This document shows positions 19,461-29,367 of a stretch of 64,000 nucleotides of DNA, in pieces; the first letter of the stretch is position 1, and each line of letters opens with the position of its first letter. The DNA comes from Acidobacteriota bacterium (GTDB taxonomy: Bacteria > Acidobacteriota > Blastocatellia > RBC074), in assembly GCA_016789605.1 (NCBI GenBank), contig JAEUQO010000061.1:1-64000 (forward strand). The letters run 5' to 3'. Below the pieces are notes generated by a model. The model searched no databases. It saw only the letters and a list, made by a program, of their open reading frames with translations, and had not been told where the DNA came from. The translations under genes and the position numbers were made by a program.

Positions 19461-19597
19461 TTGTGGATGGCTGTATTTGGCAGGCCGAAGCGGGGGCTTC
19501 TTCGCTTTTCGACACGCCGACCATCAGCAAGTCCGAATGTCGCTGACGATTCGCCACGGCGAATCCGCAATCCGCAATCCCAAATCCGAAACCGGAT

Positions 19598-20584
19598 ATG
19601 TTGGGTCAAGTTATCGAGTTGATTGAAAAGCACGAGCGCTTCGCTATAACTTCGCACATTCGACCGGATGGCGACAGTTTAGGGTCTTCGTTAGCGCTGT
19701 GTTGGATTTTGCGCGGTTTGAAAAAAGATGCGGAAGTGATCATGTGTGATCACGTTCCGCACGCATACCGCAAATTGCCAGGGGCCGAAGACGTCCGCGT
19801 CGTCAAAGATATTGACCGGTCATATGATGCTGTCTTCGTGATTGAATGCAGCGATGTCGACCGCCCGGGACTGCCCAGCCTGAAAGATCAGTTTGTCGTC
19901 AACATTGATCATCATTCGACTACGGCGCTGTTTGGCGATCTCAACTGGATTGATTCTACTGCCGCCGCTGTCGGCGAGATGATTTACAATCTGGCCAAAG
20001 CCATCGGCTCAAAAATCTCCTCTGAAATTGCCAGTTGTGTGTATGCCGCGTTGTTGACCGACACGGGCTCATTCCATTTTTCAAATACCACTGAACGAAC
20101 CTTCAAAATTGCCAGCGAGCTTGTCCGGCATGGTGCACAACCTGCCAAACTCTCCCAGGCCATTTTTTACAACTATCCCTACGCCAAAGTTCGTTTGGTC
20201 GGCGCGGTGCTTTCGACTTTGCAACGTGATGAGACGGGACGCATCGCCTGGATCAAAATGTCCAAAGATGCGATGTCGCAAACCGGCGCAACCGAAGACG
20301 ATTCTGACGGCATCATCAACTATCCCTTGACGGTCGGCGACGTTGAAGCCGTGGCGTTCTTTCGTGAGCTGCCAAATGACACCTACCGCATCAGTTTGCG
20401 CTCAAAAAACCGCGTGAATGTTGCTCGTGTGGCGGAACAATTTGGCGGAGGCGGGCACGCCAATGCCGCCGGTTTTACGATCAAGGCCAATTTCGAAACG
20501 CTGAGCAGCGAAGTCATCGAAAAGCTGAAAGACGCTGTTGCTCAAGCGCCTGCGGCCAATGGCCGGGAAATCAAACCTCGATAA
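19598..20584 (+). CDS. nrnA: DHH/DHHA1 phosphoesterase, NrnA-like oligoribonuclease / pAp phosphatase
   Basis: 328 residues. The DHH domain has the metal-binding motifs RPDGDSLGSS (about 23-32), ECSDVDRPG and NIDHHSTTALFGD. The DHHA1 domain ends with FGGGGHANAAGF (about 284-295), which binds substrate. Proteins of this type degrade 2-5-mer RNA (nanoRNA), including pGpG from c-di-GMP turnover, and dephosphorylate 3'-phosphoadenosine 5'-phosphate. Its place directly behind rbfA is conserved in many phyla, usually followed by truB; truB is absent here. The gene ends at a strong convergent terminator. The start has no clear Shine-Dalgarno. Confidence 0.92.
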   Translation: MLGQVIELIEKHERFAITSHIRPDGDSLGSSLALCWILRGLKKDAEVIMCDHVPHAYRKLPGAEDVRVVKDIDRSYDAVFVIECSDVDRPGLPSLKDQFVVNIDHHSTTALFGDLNWIDSTAAAVGEMIYNLAKAIGSKISSEIASCVYAALLTDTGSFHFSNTTERTFKIASELVRHGAQPAKLSQAIFYNYPYAKVRLVGAVLSTLQRDETGRIAWIKMSKDAMSQTGATEDDSDGIINYPLTVGDVEAVAFFRELPNDTYRISLRSKNRVNVARVAEQFGGGGHANAAGFTIKANFETLSSEVIEKLKDAVAQAPAANGREIKPR

Positions 20585-20600
20585 TGCGTTCGCATTTCTG

Positions 20601-20650
20601 AAAGCGGAGCGGGTTTTCTGTGTTGGGCAGAAAATCCGCTCCGCTTTTTG
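20601..20650. terminator. Bidirectional intrinsic terminator
   Basis: Arms 20601-20620 and 20628-20647 form a 20-bp stem with a single G-U wobble and a 7-base loop. AAAGCGG opens the left arm and CCGCTTTTT closes the right. It serves the convergent nrnA and giant-protein genes. Confidence 0.9.
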
Positions 20651-20659
20651 CCGCACTGA

Positions 20660-23600
20660 TCAAGGCGCAAAATACCCCGACACATCCACAATTGCTTCCA
20701 GCGTCCGTTCGGCAAAAATGCGGTATTGCCCCGTGTTGGCATTCAAACCAACGACAAACGCGTTTGACAGCACTTTGCCGGGAAAATAGACCAGATTGGC
20801 TGCCAGCGGTTGCGCCTGTCCGTCAGGATACAAAGTCAGAAATCCTGTCTGTCCACTTTGGTTGATGATCGTGACATTGCCGAGCACCGTTTGCGCGTCG
20901 TTGGGGATCGTCAACGATTCGCAAGTCAAACGCCCTGCCGCTGCCAGCGAACTTCCCCCTGTAATCGGAGCATTGACGCTGTCGCAATTGCCTTGGGCTG
21001 CGCGCGTGTCGAGAATGCGCAACGGTCGCGGCAACGGATTGAAAAGCAAACCCGCGCCATTCACATCGCTCGGTTCAGTGCTGTAATAACCGGCGATATC
21101 CACGACCATATCAATCGTCTTCTCACCGAAGATATTAAACTTTCCATCATTGCTCAGCGCCACGGTGAAGGCATTCGACAAGATGCTGCCGGGGAAGTAG
21201 ACCATATTGGCTGCCAAGGGAGCCGTTACCCCATCGGGATAAATGGTCAAATATCCGGTTTGTCCCGAACCGTTGATGACCGTGGCGTTACCTACAATGG
21301 CTTGGGCAGAGGCGGGAATGGTCAATCCTTCGCAGGTGGTGCGCGCCAGGGTTGTTAACGAAGTGCCTGCCAAAATTGGCGCGGCCACGATATCGCAATT
21401 GCCCTGACCGTCACGTGTATCAAGCAAGCGGATCGGTTTGGCGAGTGGATGGTAATACAGCCCGCCCGAAGCCGGTGGCGCAAAGTACCCGCTGATGTCC
21501 ACGATGACGTCAATCGTGCGTTCGCCGAAGATGTTGAATTTACCGTCCGCGCTCAGTCCGACGGTAAAGTTATTGGCCAAAATCTGGCCGGGTTCATAAA
21601 TCATATTGGCGGCAAGCGGTTGCGTCACTCCATCCGGGTAAAGCACCAGATAGCCAGCTTGTGGGCTTTGATTGATCACCGTGATGTTGCCGACGACGGC
21701 TTGCGCAGCGGTTGGAATCGGTATGCCTTCGCACGTGGTGCGGGCTTGTGTGGTGATAAATGTGCCCGCCGCAATCGGCGCACTGACGTTATCGCAGTTG
21801 CCTTGGTTGGCGCGTGTGTCGAGCAAGCGTATGGGGCGACTCAGTGGATAAAACTGTAATCCGCTGCCGCTGATGGTAACGCCGTAGCTGCGTTCGCCGA
21901 AACAGCCGTTTTGATCTGTCGCGCGAATGCTAAACGCATACGTCCCGGTCGTGGTCGGTAAGCCAGACAACAATCCTGAACTGGGATTGAGCGAGAGACC
22001 GCCGGGTAATGCGCCAGAGCTGCTCCAGATGATCGCACCCACGCCGCCTGTTTGCGTGAAGCTTTGCGAATAGGCTGTGCCGACAAAACCGTTTGCCAGG
22101 CTGGCAGGATTCACGGTGATCGTGCCGCAAATGACGACTGTGTATTGGCGTGTCGCCTGACAGTTGTTTTGATCCGTGACCTTGACGGTAAATGTGAAAC
22201 TGCCTGCGGTATTGGGCTGGCCTGACAGAGTTCCGCTTGGTGAAAGCATGACATTCGTCGGAAGCGTGCCAGAGTCCAGACTGAACGTATAACCCGGTGT
22301 TCCACCTGTGGCTGACAGCGATTGGTTGTACGTCGTTCCAACCGTGCCGCCCGGCAGCGTTGCGGGCGTGAGCAGAATTTCCGGGCAAGGATTGATGATC
22401 ACCGAATAGCTGCGTTCGGCAAAACAGCCGTTTTGATCCGTTGCGCGAACTGTAAAGTTGAAGGTTCCGCTTGCCGTAGCGGCGCCTGACAACAAACCAG
22501 AGCCAGTGTTTAACAAAACTCCATTCGGCAGGTTTCCCGTATGACTCCAGGTGATTGTTCCTGCGCCGCCGGATTGTGCGAGCTGTGCGGTATAGGGCGC
22601 GCCGATTTGTCCGTTGGGCAGGCTTTCAGGGGAAAGTGCTATCGTTTGATAGTCAATGACCAACGTATAGCTGCGCGTTCCCTGACAGTTGTTTCCGTCC
22701 GTTACCGTCACACTGATGGGAAAACTGCCAGGTTGTATCGGTGTGCCCGAAATGGTTTGTGTCTGATGAGCAAAGCTCAGTCCAGTTGGGAGCGCTCCGG
22801 TCACGCTCCAGGTTAGAGCGCCAATCGCACCTGCCTGGGTGAATGACTGCGTATAGAAGGAGCCTACGGTTCCTGTGCTGATGGTCGTGGGCGAGACGGT
22901 GATGGTTGGGCAATTGATCGTCAACGTGTATTGGCGCGATCCCGCACATCCGATGCTATCAGTTGCCGTTACTGTAAAAACGAAGTTGCCCACCTGTGTG
23001 GCAGTACCTTCCAGCAAACCGGAAGCCGAAAGCGTGACACCGTTGGGCAGACTTCCTGCCGTTACCGCGAAGGAATGTGCGGGTGAACCTCCGCTGGCGC
23101 TGAGTTGTTGACTGAACGCCACCCCCACAGTTTTCGCCGAAATGTTCATCGGTGAGATGGTGATTGTGGGGCAAGAGCCAATCACCAAGGTGTAGCTTTG
23201 TTCGCCAAAGCATCCGTTGCTGTCAGTGGCGCGCACTGTGATGCTGAAACTGCCTTGTTGTGTTGTGGTGCCCGCAAGAACACCAGTATTCAGATCAAGT
23301 GACAGACCTGTCGGTAATGGTCCCGTGAGCGTCCAAACGACCGCAGCGGTGGCGCCAGATTGTGAGAACGACTGACTGTAGGGAATCCCGCTGGTGCCGT
23401 TGGCCATTGTTGCTGGCCCGACTGAAATCGCAGGACACGCGATCACAACTGTGTATTGGCGAGAGCCAGTGCAATTCTTGCTGTCAGTTGCCGTGACGGT
23501 AAAAGTGAACGAGCCCGCCGCAGTCGGTGTGCCGCTGAGCGTGCCGCCCGGAGTGAGCGATAACCCGGTCGGCAGGTTGCCGCTGAAGCTGAATGTGTAG

Positions 23601-26600
23601 GCGGCGGTGCCTCCGCTGGCGGAAAGCGATTGGTTGTAGTTACTGCCGACAGTGCCATTCGGTAGCGACGTTGGGCTGACGGTGATGGCGGGGCAAGTGA
23701 CATTGAGCGAAAGCGTCGCACTGCCGGTGCATCCGTTGGCGTCGGTGATGTTGACCGAAAAGCTGAAACTGCCTGCCGCCATCGGTGTGCCGCTGAGCGT
23801 GCCGTTGCTGGCGAGTGAGAGTCCGCTAGGCAACGCTGATCCGACGGCCAGCGCAAAGCTGTAAGACGCCGTGCCGCCTGTTCCGTTGATGGTTTGATTG
23901 TAAGGGCTGCCGACAATTCCAGCGGGCAAGGTGGTCGGGGTTGCGCCAATAAGGCCGCAGCCAGAGCTTTGCGAAATCGAAAAGGAGTATCCCGCAACCG
24001 TGATTGTGCCATTGCGCGCCAGGCCGGGATTGGCCGCCACGCTGTAACTGACGCTGCCGTTGCCAGTGCCGCTTGCGCCGCTGGTAATGCTGATCCAAGG
24101 TGCCTGGCTGACGGCTGTCCAGTCACAGCCTGAACCAGCGGTAACGGAGATCGAATTGCTGCCCCCTGCTGCTGTGAAACTCTGACTGCCAGGCGCAATC
24201 GCATACGTACAGTTGGGACAAGTGCCGGGAAAGACTTCGGCGCGCACCAGCAAATTGCCTGGGTAACCCTGGCTGTCAAGTGTGGAAAAACTGGTGCCGT
24301 TGGTCGAAAGATAAGAGCGCGTTTGGGTGGTGGTTTGGTCAAGATTGGCAGGGAAGACGCCCGCTGACGGAACGTAGCTAAAGCCTACGACAAAATCGCC
24401 TGCGTTGATCGTGATTGGTGTCACCGCGTAATAGGTGAAGGCGTTGCTGGCCGCAACGGTGGTCGCAATGGTTTGTGTGATGGTGTTGTTGATGTTGCTG
24501 TCACCATCGGCGTTTACGCCCACCACGATGTTGATGTTGGTTCCGGCAGGCAACGCGATGTTAGGCAACACGGCGGTCAGCGTTGCCGGATAGCTGCTCG
24601 GTGTCAGGCGATTGACGCACACTGAATTCGTCGGCCCGGTGCCAAACCCCAAAGATGTTTCCGCCGAATTGTCATCCACCGAAAGTGTGACGGGCGGTGT
24701 GGGACAGACGGTTAGATTGCCGCCTTGCACATCGGGGAAGCTCGGTTTACTGACGGTTAGTGGGCCAGACTGTGCGCCTGCGGGAACCGTGACGCTGATT
24801 TGTGTGTCGCTGTAAATGGTAAACGCAGCGTTGATGTTATTGCTGAATTTGACGCCATTGACGCCAACAAAGCCAGAGCCTTGCAACGTCAGGGTTGAGC
24901 CGACTGCGGCAACTGCAGGTGAGACGCCGCTGATGGTCGGCGCTGCGCCCGATCCGCTCAACGGGACGCGCCACGCGCCGCGCCCATGTGTGAAGGCAAA
25001 CAAAAACCTGGTGCTGCCCGTGGTGTTGAGCGACAACGATTCCGTAATGACATTGGCAAAGCCGGAGTTTTCCACCGCCCACGTTAGCCCGCCATCCGTC
25101 GAAGCAAACACACCGACATCCGTGCCTACGTAAAGACGGCTGGTATTCGCCGGATCAACGGCCAGGCAGTGCACCGGCACGTCGGGAATGTTGTTGGGGG
25201 AAGTGCCATCCAGGCCTGACCAGCTTGCGCCGCCATTGGTGCTTTTCCAAACGTGTGTTCCGCCAAAGGTCGAATAGGTGGCGTAGACGACACTGGCATT
25301 GGCCGGATCGTGCGCAATCCAGGAGACGTATCCGCTGCGCGGTTGGACGCTGGGCCAACTGGTTGCCGAGGTCGAAGTCGTGCCGGTTGTCGTGCGATGG
25401 ACGAAACCGGTTGAAGTTCCCGCCAGCACGTTATTGGCGTCTGTTGGCGCAACCGAAATGGCGCTGACGCTGCCGCCAGAAAGGGCGGCGCTGGCTTGTG
25501 TCCAGGAGCTTGCACCGTTGCTGGTGCGCCACAACACCGAACCGCCCGTCCATAAACGTTGTGCGTTGGATGGGTCCATAATGAACGGTGTGATGAACAA
25601 AAAGCCGGAGTTGGTGATGCCGCTGACAGCATTTGCCCAACTGTTGCCGCCGTTGGTGCTGCGCTGAATCGAAAGACCGAAATTCTCCGCGTACAGCGTG
25701 TTGGTATTGGTTGGGTCTACCGCGACATACCCGCCATCGCCACCCAGCACGGTACTCCACGAAGCGCCGCCCGCTTCTGAACCGCGATTGGTGCCGTTGT
25801 CTTGCGTTCCGCCAAAATACGTCTGGCCGTTGGGATAGGGAACTCCGTGATAGAACTGGGTCACGCCGTAGTTGTTATTCAGTTTGGAAAACGTGACCAG
25901 CCCAGTGCAGGAACCGCTGCACAACACGCTGCTGGTGCGAACCGGTGCGCGCGCATCCGTGGTGCGATAGATGCCGCCGTCGTTGCCGACAAACATCGTC
26001 TTGTTGCTTGTTCCGTTGTACTGCGGGTGGAAAACAATCGTGTGATGGTCTGGGTGTATGCCGCAAGGGACATAGCCCCAATTCGCACCGCCGTCATCTG
26101 AGCGAAAAATATCCACGCCGCCAGCCCAGACACGATTTTCGTCTGCCGGGTCAACAGCAATGACATTGTCGTACCAGCCTTGATTGAAATATTGGCTGGT
26201 GCCAAACCCGCATTCCGTTAGATGCGCATAGATGACGTTCGTGAGAAGCAACGTGTTGAGCTTGGTGGGATTGGTATTGGTGACACGTGCCGACCAGCTT
26301 CCAGCAGCGCCGCCTGTCGTCGAGCGAAAGACGGCGTGCAAGCCATCGTCATAATTACCCGCGGCAAGACTGGCCGAAAGCGCATAAATTACATTTTGGT
26401 TGGAGGGGGCAATCGCCAATGATGTGCGCCCCATATTGGCTTCAGTATGAACCGCGTCCCAGGTTCCTGAGCTGCCCGCATCGGTATTTCGGTAAATCGT
26501 GGCTTGCGCAAAATTACCGCACGCTGCAAACACGTAATCATTGGCTTGATCCGTGCGAATCGCCAGATCCAGGCAACCGCCCAGTTGCGGTGCTGCAAAG

Positions 26601-27508
26601 ACTTGCGTCCAGTTGGCTCCGCCATCCAGGGAGCGAAAGATCCCCGTACGGGTTGCGGCATAGATGCGCTGGCTGTTGGTTGCGCTGACGACCAGATCGT
26701 TTACATAGTGAAAATTGCTATTGCTTGCAGTGGGGGGCAGGTGAGTCCAGTTTGTGCCGCCATCAGTCGTTTTGAAAATGCCATTGCCGCGCACGGAGTC
26801 CACGTTAAAGAAACCTTCGCCTGTGCCTGCATAAATCACATTTGAGTTGGTTGGATCCATCGCCATGGAGTTAATGGCTATGTTGGCGAGCAAGTCGGAC
26901 ATGGGCGTCCAGGAATTGCCGCCGTTGGTCGTTTTCCAGATGCCACCCGCCACTCCAGCGGCATACATCGTGTTGGCATCGGCAGGATTGATGAGCAGTG
27001 CGCGCGTCCGCCCCCCGATGTTGCCCGGTCCTAAGGACGTCCAATTGCCCAACGCCAATTGGCCGGGTGTGCCGTCCAGATATTTTCCCAGTGCCGTCGA
27101 ATACTGTCGCATTCTCGCCATCTGTGCGCGTGCGGAGGCATACCGTTCTAGCGGCAGGTCTTTCATGCCTGTCGCCAGACGTTTTGTCAGGAAGTATCCG
27201 GCAGCCCCCGCCGGTTCATCAAAACGGTCAGGAGACGAACGCCATTCCTGCTGCCGGCGTTTCTTTTCCAGTTTGCGTTCAAGCTTTGCTTCCAGCTCTT
27301 GCTGGCGGTGTTGTTGTTCGTTTGGTTTGGGGGCGGCTGTCACTTGATAACGCGTTCGTTCAACCTGCGCCCACACGGCAACAGCGAGGGCCAGACTGCA
27401 GACAAGCAAGATGGCCAGGCTGATCGTGCAGCGCAGCGTTGTCGAAAACATTGTTTGTGCGAACCGAGAAGAACGAGAAGATTGAGCTGTAGGCTGATAG
27501 GAATTCAC
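20660..27508 (-). CDS. Giant secreted mosaic protein: BNR-type propeller, IPT, BACON, eight Ig-like repeats, triplicated C-terminal module
   Basis: 2282 residues from a GTG start with AAGGAG upstream. A signal/anchor helix (about 27-47) is followed by a charged Gln/Glu/Lys/Arg helix (about 60-95). A sortilin/BNR-like beta-propeller (about 150-850) comes next, with recurring 'GIWKTTNGGNSWT'-type blades. An IPT/TIG domain (about 850-940) and a region about 945-1095 follow, then a BACON domain (about 1098-1183). Eight He_PIG-type Ig-like repeats of about 87 residues come next (about 1184-1880), each with 'GTVGxxYxQ' and 'LPxGLSL...GTLSGTP' motifs. The end is three ~133-residue copies of a module with 'LLDTR...GNCD' and 'NIFGERTIDVIVDISGYF' motifs (about 1885-2282). 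It is probably an adhesive or glycan-binding surface protein; no catalytic residues were recognised. It stands alone between a terminator and rsgA. Confidence 0.85.
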   Translation of the reverse strand: MNSYQPTAQSSRSSRFAQTMFSTTLRCTISLAILLVCSLALAVAVWAQVERTRYQVTAAPKPNEQQHRQQELEAKLERKLEKKRRQQEWRSSPDRFDEPAGAAGYFLTKRLATGMKDLPLERYASARAQMARMRQYSTALGKYLDGTPGQLALGNWTSLGPGNIGGRTRALLINPADANTMYAAGVAGGIWKTTNGGNSWTPMSDLLANIAINSMAMDPTNSNVIYAGTGEGFFNVDSVRGNGIFKTTDGGTNWTHLPPTASNSNFHYVNDLVVSATNSQRIYAATRTGIFRSLDGGANWTQVFAAPQLGGCLDLAIRTDQANDYVFAACGNFAQATIYRNTDAGSSGTWDAVHTEANMGRTSLAIAPSNQNVIYALSASLAAGNYDDGLHAVFRSTTGGAAGSWSARVTNTNPTKLNTLLLTNVIYAHLTECGFGTSQYFNQGWYDNVIAVDPADENRVWAGGVDIFRSDDGGANWGYVPCGIHPDHHTIVFHPQYNGTSNKTMFVGNDGGIYRTTDARAPVRTSSVLCSGSCTGLVTFSKLNNNYGVTQFYHGVPYPNGQTYFGGTQDNGTNRGSEAGGASWSTVLGGDGGYVAVDPTNTNTLYAENFGLSIQRSTNGGNSWANAVSGITNSGFLFITPFIMDPSNAQRLWTGGSVLWRTSNGASSWTQASAALSGGSVSAISVAPTDANNVLAGTSTGFVHRTTTGTTSTSATSWPSVQPRSGYVSWIAHDPANASVVYATYSTFGGTHVWKSTNGGASWSGLDGTSPNNIPDVPVHCLAVDPANTSRLYVGTDVGVFASTDGGLTWAVENSGFANVITESLSLNTTGSTRFLFAFTHGRGAWRVPLSGSGAAPTISGVSPAVAAVGSTLTLQGSGFVGVNGVKFSNNINAAFTIYSDTQISVTVPAGAQSGPLTVSKPSFPDVQGGNLTVCPTPPVTLSVDDNSAETSLGFGTGPTNSVCVNRLTPSSYPATLTAVLPNIALPAGTNINIVVGVNADGDSNINNTITQTIATTVAASNAFTYYAVTPITINAGDFVVGFSYVPSAGVFPANLDQTTTQTRSYLSTNGTSFSTLDSQGYPGNLLVRAEVFPGTCPNCTYAIAPGSQSFTAAGGSNSISVTAGSGCDWTAVSQAPWISITSGASGTGNGSVSYSVAANPGLARNGTITVAGYSFSISQSSGCGLIGATPTTLPAGIVGSPYNQTINGTGGTASYSFALAVGSALPSGLSLASNGTLSGTPMAAGSFSFSVNITDANGCTGSATLSLNVTCPAITVSPTSLPNGTVGSNYNQSLSASGGTAAYTFSFSGNLPTGLSLTPGGTLSGTPTAAGSFTFTVTATDSKNCTGSRQYTVVIACPAISVGPATMANGTSGIPYSQSFSQSGATAAVVWTLTGPLPTGLSLDLNTGVLAGTTTQQGSFSITVRATDSNGCFGEQSYTLVIGSCPTITISPMNISAKTVGVAFSQQLSASGGSPAHSFAVTAGSLPNGVTLSASGLLEGTATQVGNFVFTVTATDSIGCAGSRQYTLTINCPTITVSPTTISTGTVGSFYTQSFTQAGAIGALTWSVTGALPTGLSFAHQTQTISGTPIQPGSFPISVTVTDGNNCQGTRSYTLVIDYQTIALSPESLPNGQIGAPYTAQLAQSGGAGTITWSHTGNLPNGVLLNTGSGLLSGAATASGTFNFTVRATDQNGCFAERSYSVIINPCPEILLTPATLPGGTVGTTYNQSLSATGGTPGYTFSLDSGTLPTNVMLSPSGTLSGQPNTAGSFTFTVKVTDQNNCQATRQYTVVICGTITVNPASLANGFVGTAYSQSFTQTGGVGAIIWSSSGALPGGLSLNPSSGLLSGLPTTTGTYAFSIRATDQNGCFGERSYGVTISGSGLQFYPLSRPIRLLDTRANQGNCDNVSAPIAAGTFITTQARTTCEGIPIPTAAQAVVGNITVINQSPQAGYLVLYPDGVTQPLAANMIYEPGQILANNFTVGLSADGKFNIFGERTIDVIVDISGYFAPPASGGLYYHPLAKPIRLLDTRDGQGNCDIVAAPILAGTSLTTLARTTCEGLTIPASAQAIVGNATVINGSGQTGYLTIYPDGVTAPLAANMVYFPGSILSNAFTVALSNDGKFNIFGEKTIDMVVDIAGYYSTEPSDVNGAGLLFNPLPRPLRILDTRAAQGNCDSVNAPITGGSSLAAAGRLTCESLTIPNDAQTVLGNVTIINQSGQTGFLTLYPDGQAQPLAANLVYFPGKVLSNAFVVGLNANTGQYRIFAERTLEAIVDVSGYFAP
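20663..21846 (-). repeat. Three tandem coding repeats (C-terminal modules of the giant protein)
   Basis: Three copies of roughly 390-400 bases encode the LLDTR / GNxTVINxSxQxGYL / YPDG / FGERTI / SGYF module. The copies differ at many synonymous and some coding sites, so this is an old triplication and not a recent duplication. Confidence 0.75.
21860..23960 (-). repeat. Eight tandem Ig-like (He_PIG) coding repeats
   Basis: Repeats of about 260 bases each. Six of the eight begin at a Cys (usually Cys-Pro) followed by a beta strand, one of them as Cys-Gly and another as Cys-Gly-Leu; one begins YQTI. They all share the 'GxxGxxYxQxxxxxGG' and 'GLLSGxPxxxGxFxFxVxxTDxxxC' pattern at the protein level. 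Confidence 0.75.
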
Positions 27509-27829
27509 ACCTGTCTCCTTTCGGGTAGGCGCGGCACTGTGTTGGCCTGATTCAGTGAGCCTGGTATTTACTTGGCAGAGACTTCATTGGCCTCGTGTTG
27601 AGCTTCAGACGCACAGCGCTGCACACGTAACCGTATGATTACAGGGGAAACGTGTCATTGAATGTGCCGGAAAGGGGATGCGTTTTACAGGGAAGCGGAA
27701 AACAGGGACATTCGTGTGGACCATTTTCCGCGCGCAGAAACCATACTCCCGATGCTGGGCGTTGAGCAACTGCGCGCGGCAATTTTACGAGACTTTATAG
27801 CAACTATGGGTCGTGAGAATTGAGCCGGG
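27509..27829. other. Intergenic region upstream of the giant gene
   Basis: 321 bases between the rsgA stop and the giant gene's GTG, both on the minus strand. It must hold the giant gene's promoter, but no confident -35/-10 pair, terminator or ORF was found. An AAGGAG ribosome-binding site lies at its giant-gene end. Confidence 0.4.
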
Positions 27830-28921
27830 CTACCGTCCGCCCCGTTTCCAGCGAGCGCGTTCCTCGCCTTGCCGGGTCAGCTTTTTCACGCGATTGCGTT
27901 CCGTGCGTTGTGCCAGCGCATCCTGGCGCCGAGCCAGATGTGCCAACTCCAGTTGCAGCTTTTGGTAATTTTCCAGTCGCTGTGGCTGAAGCGTTCCTTC
28001 GGCGATGGCTTCCTGCACTGCGCAGTTCGGTTCGCGCTGATGACGGCAATCACTGAACTGGCATTGCTGGCTTAACTCTTCGATGTCTTCAAAGGTCGCC
28101 TCGACGCCTTCTTCGACATCCCAAAGCTGTAACTCGCGCATGCCCGGCGTATCCAGTACCAAAGCGCCATTTGGCATCTGGATCAATTCCCGATGCCGCG
28201 TGGTGTGCTGACCGCGCTCATCGTTTTCGCGTACATCTTTGACCTTTTGCCGCTCACGCCCCAACAACCGATTGATCAACGTGGATTTGCCGACACCGGA
28301 AGAACCGATCAGGGCAACGGTTTGCCCCAGTCCAAAATATGGCTCCAGCGCCGCCAAGCCTTCTTCTTTGATGGCGCAAACGGCGTGAATGGGAACATCT
28401 GCGGCGATAGCTTCCATTTCTGCCTGCTTGATCGCGACATCTTCGCAAAGATCGGTTTTGGTCAACAGCAACACCGGTTGTGCGCCGCTTTCACGTGCTA
28501 TCGCCAGATACCGTTCCATCCGACGTGGATTGAAGTCCTGGTTGAGCGACGTGACGAGAAAAACGGTGTCAATGTTTGCGCCGACAATTTGCTCTTCGGT
28601 TTTGGCGCCTTTGGTTTTGCGCATGAACTTGCTGCGCCGGGGCAATACTGCGTGGATGACGGCTTTGTTTTCAGCAGGCAACAACCGCAACACCACCCAA
28701 TCCCCGACCGCAGGCAACTCTGCGCGGCTGGTGGCTTCGTGTTTCAGTTTGCCGGCGACCTCGGCCAGCACTTCGCCATCGGTGGTCAACACACGCTGGA
28801 ATTGATTGTATTCCAGCGCCACACGTCCGGCGCGGTAACCTTGTTTGGCATATGGGGCAAAGTTCGCGGCAAAGAACTCTTGCCAGCCAAAGCGTTGTAA
28901 CTGTTCGTCAGAAAAACTCAT
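27830..28921 (-). CDS. rsgA: Ribosome small subunit-dependent GTPase RsgA (YjeQ)
   Basis: 363 residues with AGGAG nine bases before the ATG. The N-terminal OB-fold (about 30-105) includes VGDWVVL. The circularly permuted GTPase domain shows G4 first (TKTD, about 154-157), then G1 GSSGVGKS (about 211-218), G3 DTPGMRE and the switch RHRELI. The C-terminal zinc-binding segment is CQFSDCRHQREPNCAV (about 288-303), followed by a basic tail. RsgA checks the decoding centre and releases assembly factors late in 30S maturation, so it links functionally with rimP, rbfA and nrnA a few kilobases away, although it is not in that operon. Confidence 0.95.
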   Translation of the reverse strand: MSFSDEQLQRFGWQEFFAANFAPYAKQGYRAGRVALEYNQFQRVLTTDGEVLAEVAGKLKHEATSRAELPAVGDWVVLRLLPAENKAVIHAVLPRRSKFMRKTKGAKTEEQIVGANIDTVFLVTSLNQDFNPRRMERYLAIARESGAQPVLLLTKTDLCEDVAIKQAEMEAIAADVPIHAVCAIKEEGLAALEPYFGLGQTVALIGSSGVGKSTLINRLLGRERQKVKDVRENDERGQHTTRHRELIQMPNGALVLDTPGMRELQLWDVEEGVEATFEDIEELSQQCQFSDCRHQREPNCAVQEAIAEGTLQPQRLENYQKLQLELAHLARRQDALAQRTERNRVKKLTRQGEERARWKRGGR

Positions 28922-29367
28922 TTCGATCTGCTCCTAAAACTGTCCTGCATCATTTTTCCAGAGTTCACCGTGTCAGGCTTGCCTTCCTGCAAACCATTGC
29001 AACGGGCACGGCAAAATCAGTTGGTAATAGGGAAAAGGAATGAGCTGGCGCGCGATAGACACACCAAGACTGATTCATCGCCAGAGAATGCGAAGTCTTG
29101 AACGGCACGCACAGACTCATTGTTTAGCGGACAATCATAGGCATTAGCGCTGGGCAGAAATTGCGTTATGCGACCCAGCAACGCGGCTGATGCTACACGC
29201 GTGGCAAGGTGGAATGCAACTGACGGCGCGTTTCTATCTTCCGCGTTGCCAAACAGGTATTTCCTTCTTTGGGCAACTTCTACTTTGCGTGCGATTGCAC
29301 TACCATAGGCCCGCCTACATCAGAGCGCACCGCGCAACACAACATATTCAAATTTTGGAGGAAGGAC
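28922..29367. other. Divergent intergenic region between rsgA and the PQQ-propeller gene
   Basis: 446 bases. It must contain both promoters, but no consensus pair is convincing. No RNA gene, terminator or plausible ORF was seen. GGAGGAAGG at 29358 is the downstream gene's ribosome-binding site. Confidence 0.4.

Noticed and set aside
21860-23960. Regular repeats that resemble a CRISPR array in spacing.
   Set aside because: The ~260-base repeats are diverged and keep one reading frame. They encode Ig-like domains.
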